In this document: positions 63,063 through 64,000 of the stretch, piece by piece
How the letters are laid out: each line of letters opens with the position of its first letter
Numbering within the stretch: the first letter of the stretch is position 1
Made by a program: the position numbers and the translations under genes
Source: Rhodovibrionaceae bacterium
Lineage (GTDB): Bacteria > Pseudomonadota > Alphaproteobacteria > Kiloniellales > DSM-21159
Assembly: GCA_028279885.1 (NCBI GenBank)
Contig: JANQMX010000058.1
Coordinates: forward strand, 124,001 to 188,000
Reading direction: 5' to 3'
Length of the DNA stretch: 64,000 bases
Notes under the pieces: generated by a model
Databases searched by the model: none
The model's input: only the letters and a program-made list of their open reading frames with translations
Told to the model about the DNA's origin: nothing

Positions 63063-64000
63063 TCAGGGATTCGCTGGTGCCGCCTCCGTGTTCCCAGAAC
63101 AGGACCAGACATCATAGAACTCCCCTCGGAAAACGATTCGGTAGTTTTCCTGAAAGCTCTGTCGAAAGCGATCGGAGAACAGCGGCGTTTCGCCTTGGAA
63201 GAGATAAAGGTTCGGCATTGAGAAGGGTTGTCCTTCTCGTGGAAGGATCACCTCGCTGATCTCGCAATTGGCCACGAGTTCCTCGGCGCGCTCGACACCT
63301 TCGTTCACCGCCTGCAAATCCATGAAAAACCCAGGGTCTAGATGCACTGGCGCTCCCTGAAGGACGCCGAGAACACGAACCCACGTTTGCGGGTATCGCG
63401 CGTTGTCTGAAACGCCCATTTCCGCTGCCGGATAAGCGTCATAGATCACATCCAGTTCGTCCAAGAGAGCGTGATGGCGTTCCGATGATGCCACGAGCCG
63501 ATACATTTCAAGGGGGGCACCAATGGTGGCCGGGGCGAAACCGATGAGGTAGATGAGAAAGAAACCGCATGCTCTTGCCCGGAAGCGCAGCGAGGGAATG
63601 TCGTTACGATCGAGAGAGGTCGCCATCTGCAGGGCAATAGAGAGGGCTGGCATCAAGAAAGGGAGCATATGGTGAGAGCCGGCACCTGCCTTAGAACCAA
63701 TTACGGCGACGACCAGCATGCAAAAAAGCAATGACGTCAGATAGTAAACCTGCTCTAGAACCACTTTCCTTCCGCCTAAAATCGACAGAACCAAAACTGG
63801 CGACAAAATAATAAGTAAGATTCTAAAATTCTTCCAAAACAGTGCCATTTCCAACCTATGATTGGCTGTCAAATTCAAGTAGTTTGCATAGCTATAGACG
63901 TCTATGTTTGGGTGAAAGAACGGAGCGGCGACAATGATCGCTGCAAGAAGCCCTATTGTTGCGGCAATACGAATCATCGCTAGAGGTCGCTTATCTCTCA
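63063..64000 (-). CDS. Polytopic membrane protein, possible GT-C-type glycosyltransferase (5' part outside window)
   Basis: The minus-strand frame is still open at 64000 (no stop from 63977 to the edge), so the start lies outside and the ATG at 63977 is internal. At least 304 residues. Several membrane helices (IAATIGLLAAIIVAAPFF, FRILLIILSPVLVLSILGG, YYLTSLLFCMLVVAVIGS, CGFFLIYLIGFAPATIGAP) are followed by a soluble C-terminal domain (PRYPQTWVRVLGVLQG region, LPREGQPFSMPNLYLFQG, YRIVFRGEFYDVWSCSG). This layout resembles GT39/GT-C polyprenyl-phosphate-sugar transferases, which would fit a lipid-linked arabinose donor. It is AT-richer than its neighbours and convergent with the oxidoreductase. 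Confidence 0.7.
   Translation of the reverse strand, partial: RDKRPLAMIRIAATIGLLAAIIVAAPFFHPNIDVYSYANYLNLTANHRLEMALFWKNFRILLIILSPVLVLSILGGRKVVLEQVYYLTSLLFCMLVVAVIGSKAGAGSHHMLPFLMPALSIALQMATSLDRNDIPSLRFRARACGFFLIYLIGFAPATIGAPLEMYRLVASSERHHALLDELDVIYDAYPAAEMGVSDNARYPQTWVRVLGVLQGAPVHLDPGFFMDLQAVNEGVERAEELVANCEISEVILPREGQPFSMPNLYLFQGETPLFSDRFRQSFQENYRIVFRGEFYDVWSCSGNTEAAPANP

Overview
The window is one contiguous stretch of a GC-rich alphaproteobacterial chromosome. The order tig-clpP-clpX-lon-hupB-tRNA-Val, a glnB-glnA pair behind a sigma-54-type promoter, a pyrB/pyrC-like/plsY run, gatCA with gatB nearby, ruvX and a MerR/LiuR-isovaleryl-CoA dehydrogenase unit together suggest a Rhodospirillales-like lineage (inference from gene content only; no rRNA or marker phylogeny was possible). 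Most of the window is core metabolism. Three stretches look accessory.

Layout. 1-3036: 3' part of a malic enzyme-phosphotransacetylase fusion and an MgtE magnesium channel. 3152-7807: five lipoprotein genes, including an M48 metalloprotease with TPRs and a lipoprotein carrying a tandemly duplicated domain. 7992-13646: a small-molecule catabolism/detoxification run (PhyH dioxygenase, membrane protein, two tandem glutathione transferases, a frameshifted zinc-type dehydrogenase, LysE exporter, D-amino acid transaminase). 13744-14532: an orphan secreted protein with a PEP-CTERM-like tail. 14859-17007: a leucine/isovalerate unit (LiuR-type operator, MerR regulator, hotdog thioesterase, isovaleryl-CoA dehydrogenase). 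17008-20153: an AT-richer island with a two-gene secreted system, a duplicated Trypco2-like protein and an overlapping trypsin-fold protease. 20154-29208: propionyl-CoA synthetase, DUF2786 protein, plsY, inactive-looking pyrC, pyrB, mtgA, a CoA-transferase, a class I amidotransferase and ruvX.

29331-37092: gatC-gatA and gatB, separated by an opposite-strand cassette (ATP-grasp, low-molecular-weight tyrosine phosphatase, polysaccharide deacetylase, LysE exporter), then a BtuF-like protein. 37201-46987: EamA transporter, bidirectional terminator, glnA, glnB, aminotransferase, tRNA-His, TPR and Sel1-SPOR proteins, HpcH/HpaI aldolase, NAD(P)HX repair enzyme. 47186-56589: stand-alone homodimeric-type E1 (pyruvate dehydrogenase-like), tRNA-Leu, then tig, clpP, clpX, lon, hupB. 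56843-64000: tRNA-Val, a duplicated 42-bp intergenic element, and a cluster that by its motifs resembles the mycobacterial decaprenyl-phospho-arabinose pathway: a HAD-UbiA fusion, a DprE1-like oxidase, a DprE2-like reductase, an epimerase, a FAD oxidoreductase and, on the other strand, a partial membrane protein that may be a GT-C glycosyltransferase.

Most promising for follow-up: the secreted Trypco2-trypsin pair in a low-GC island beside the leucine-catabolism unit, and the arabinofuranose-donor-like cluster beside tRNA-Val, whose DprE1 homologue lacks the cysteine that benzothiazinones modify in Mycobacterium.
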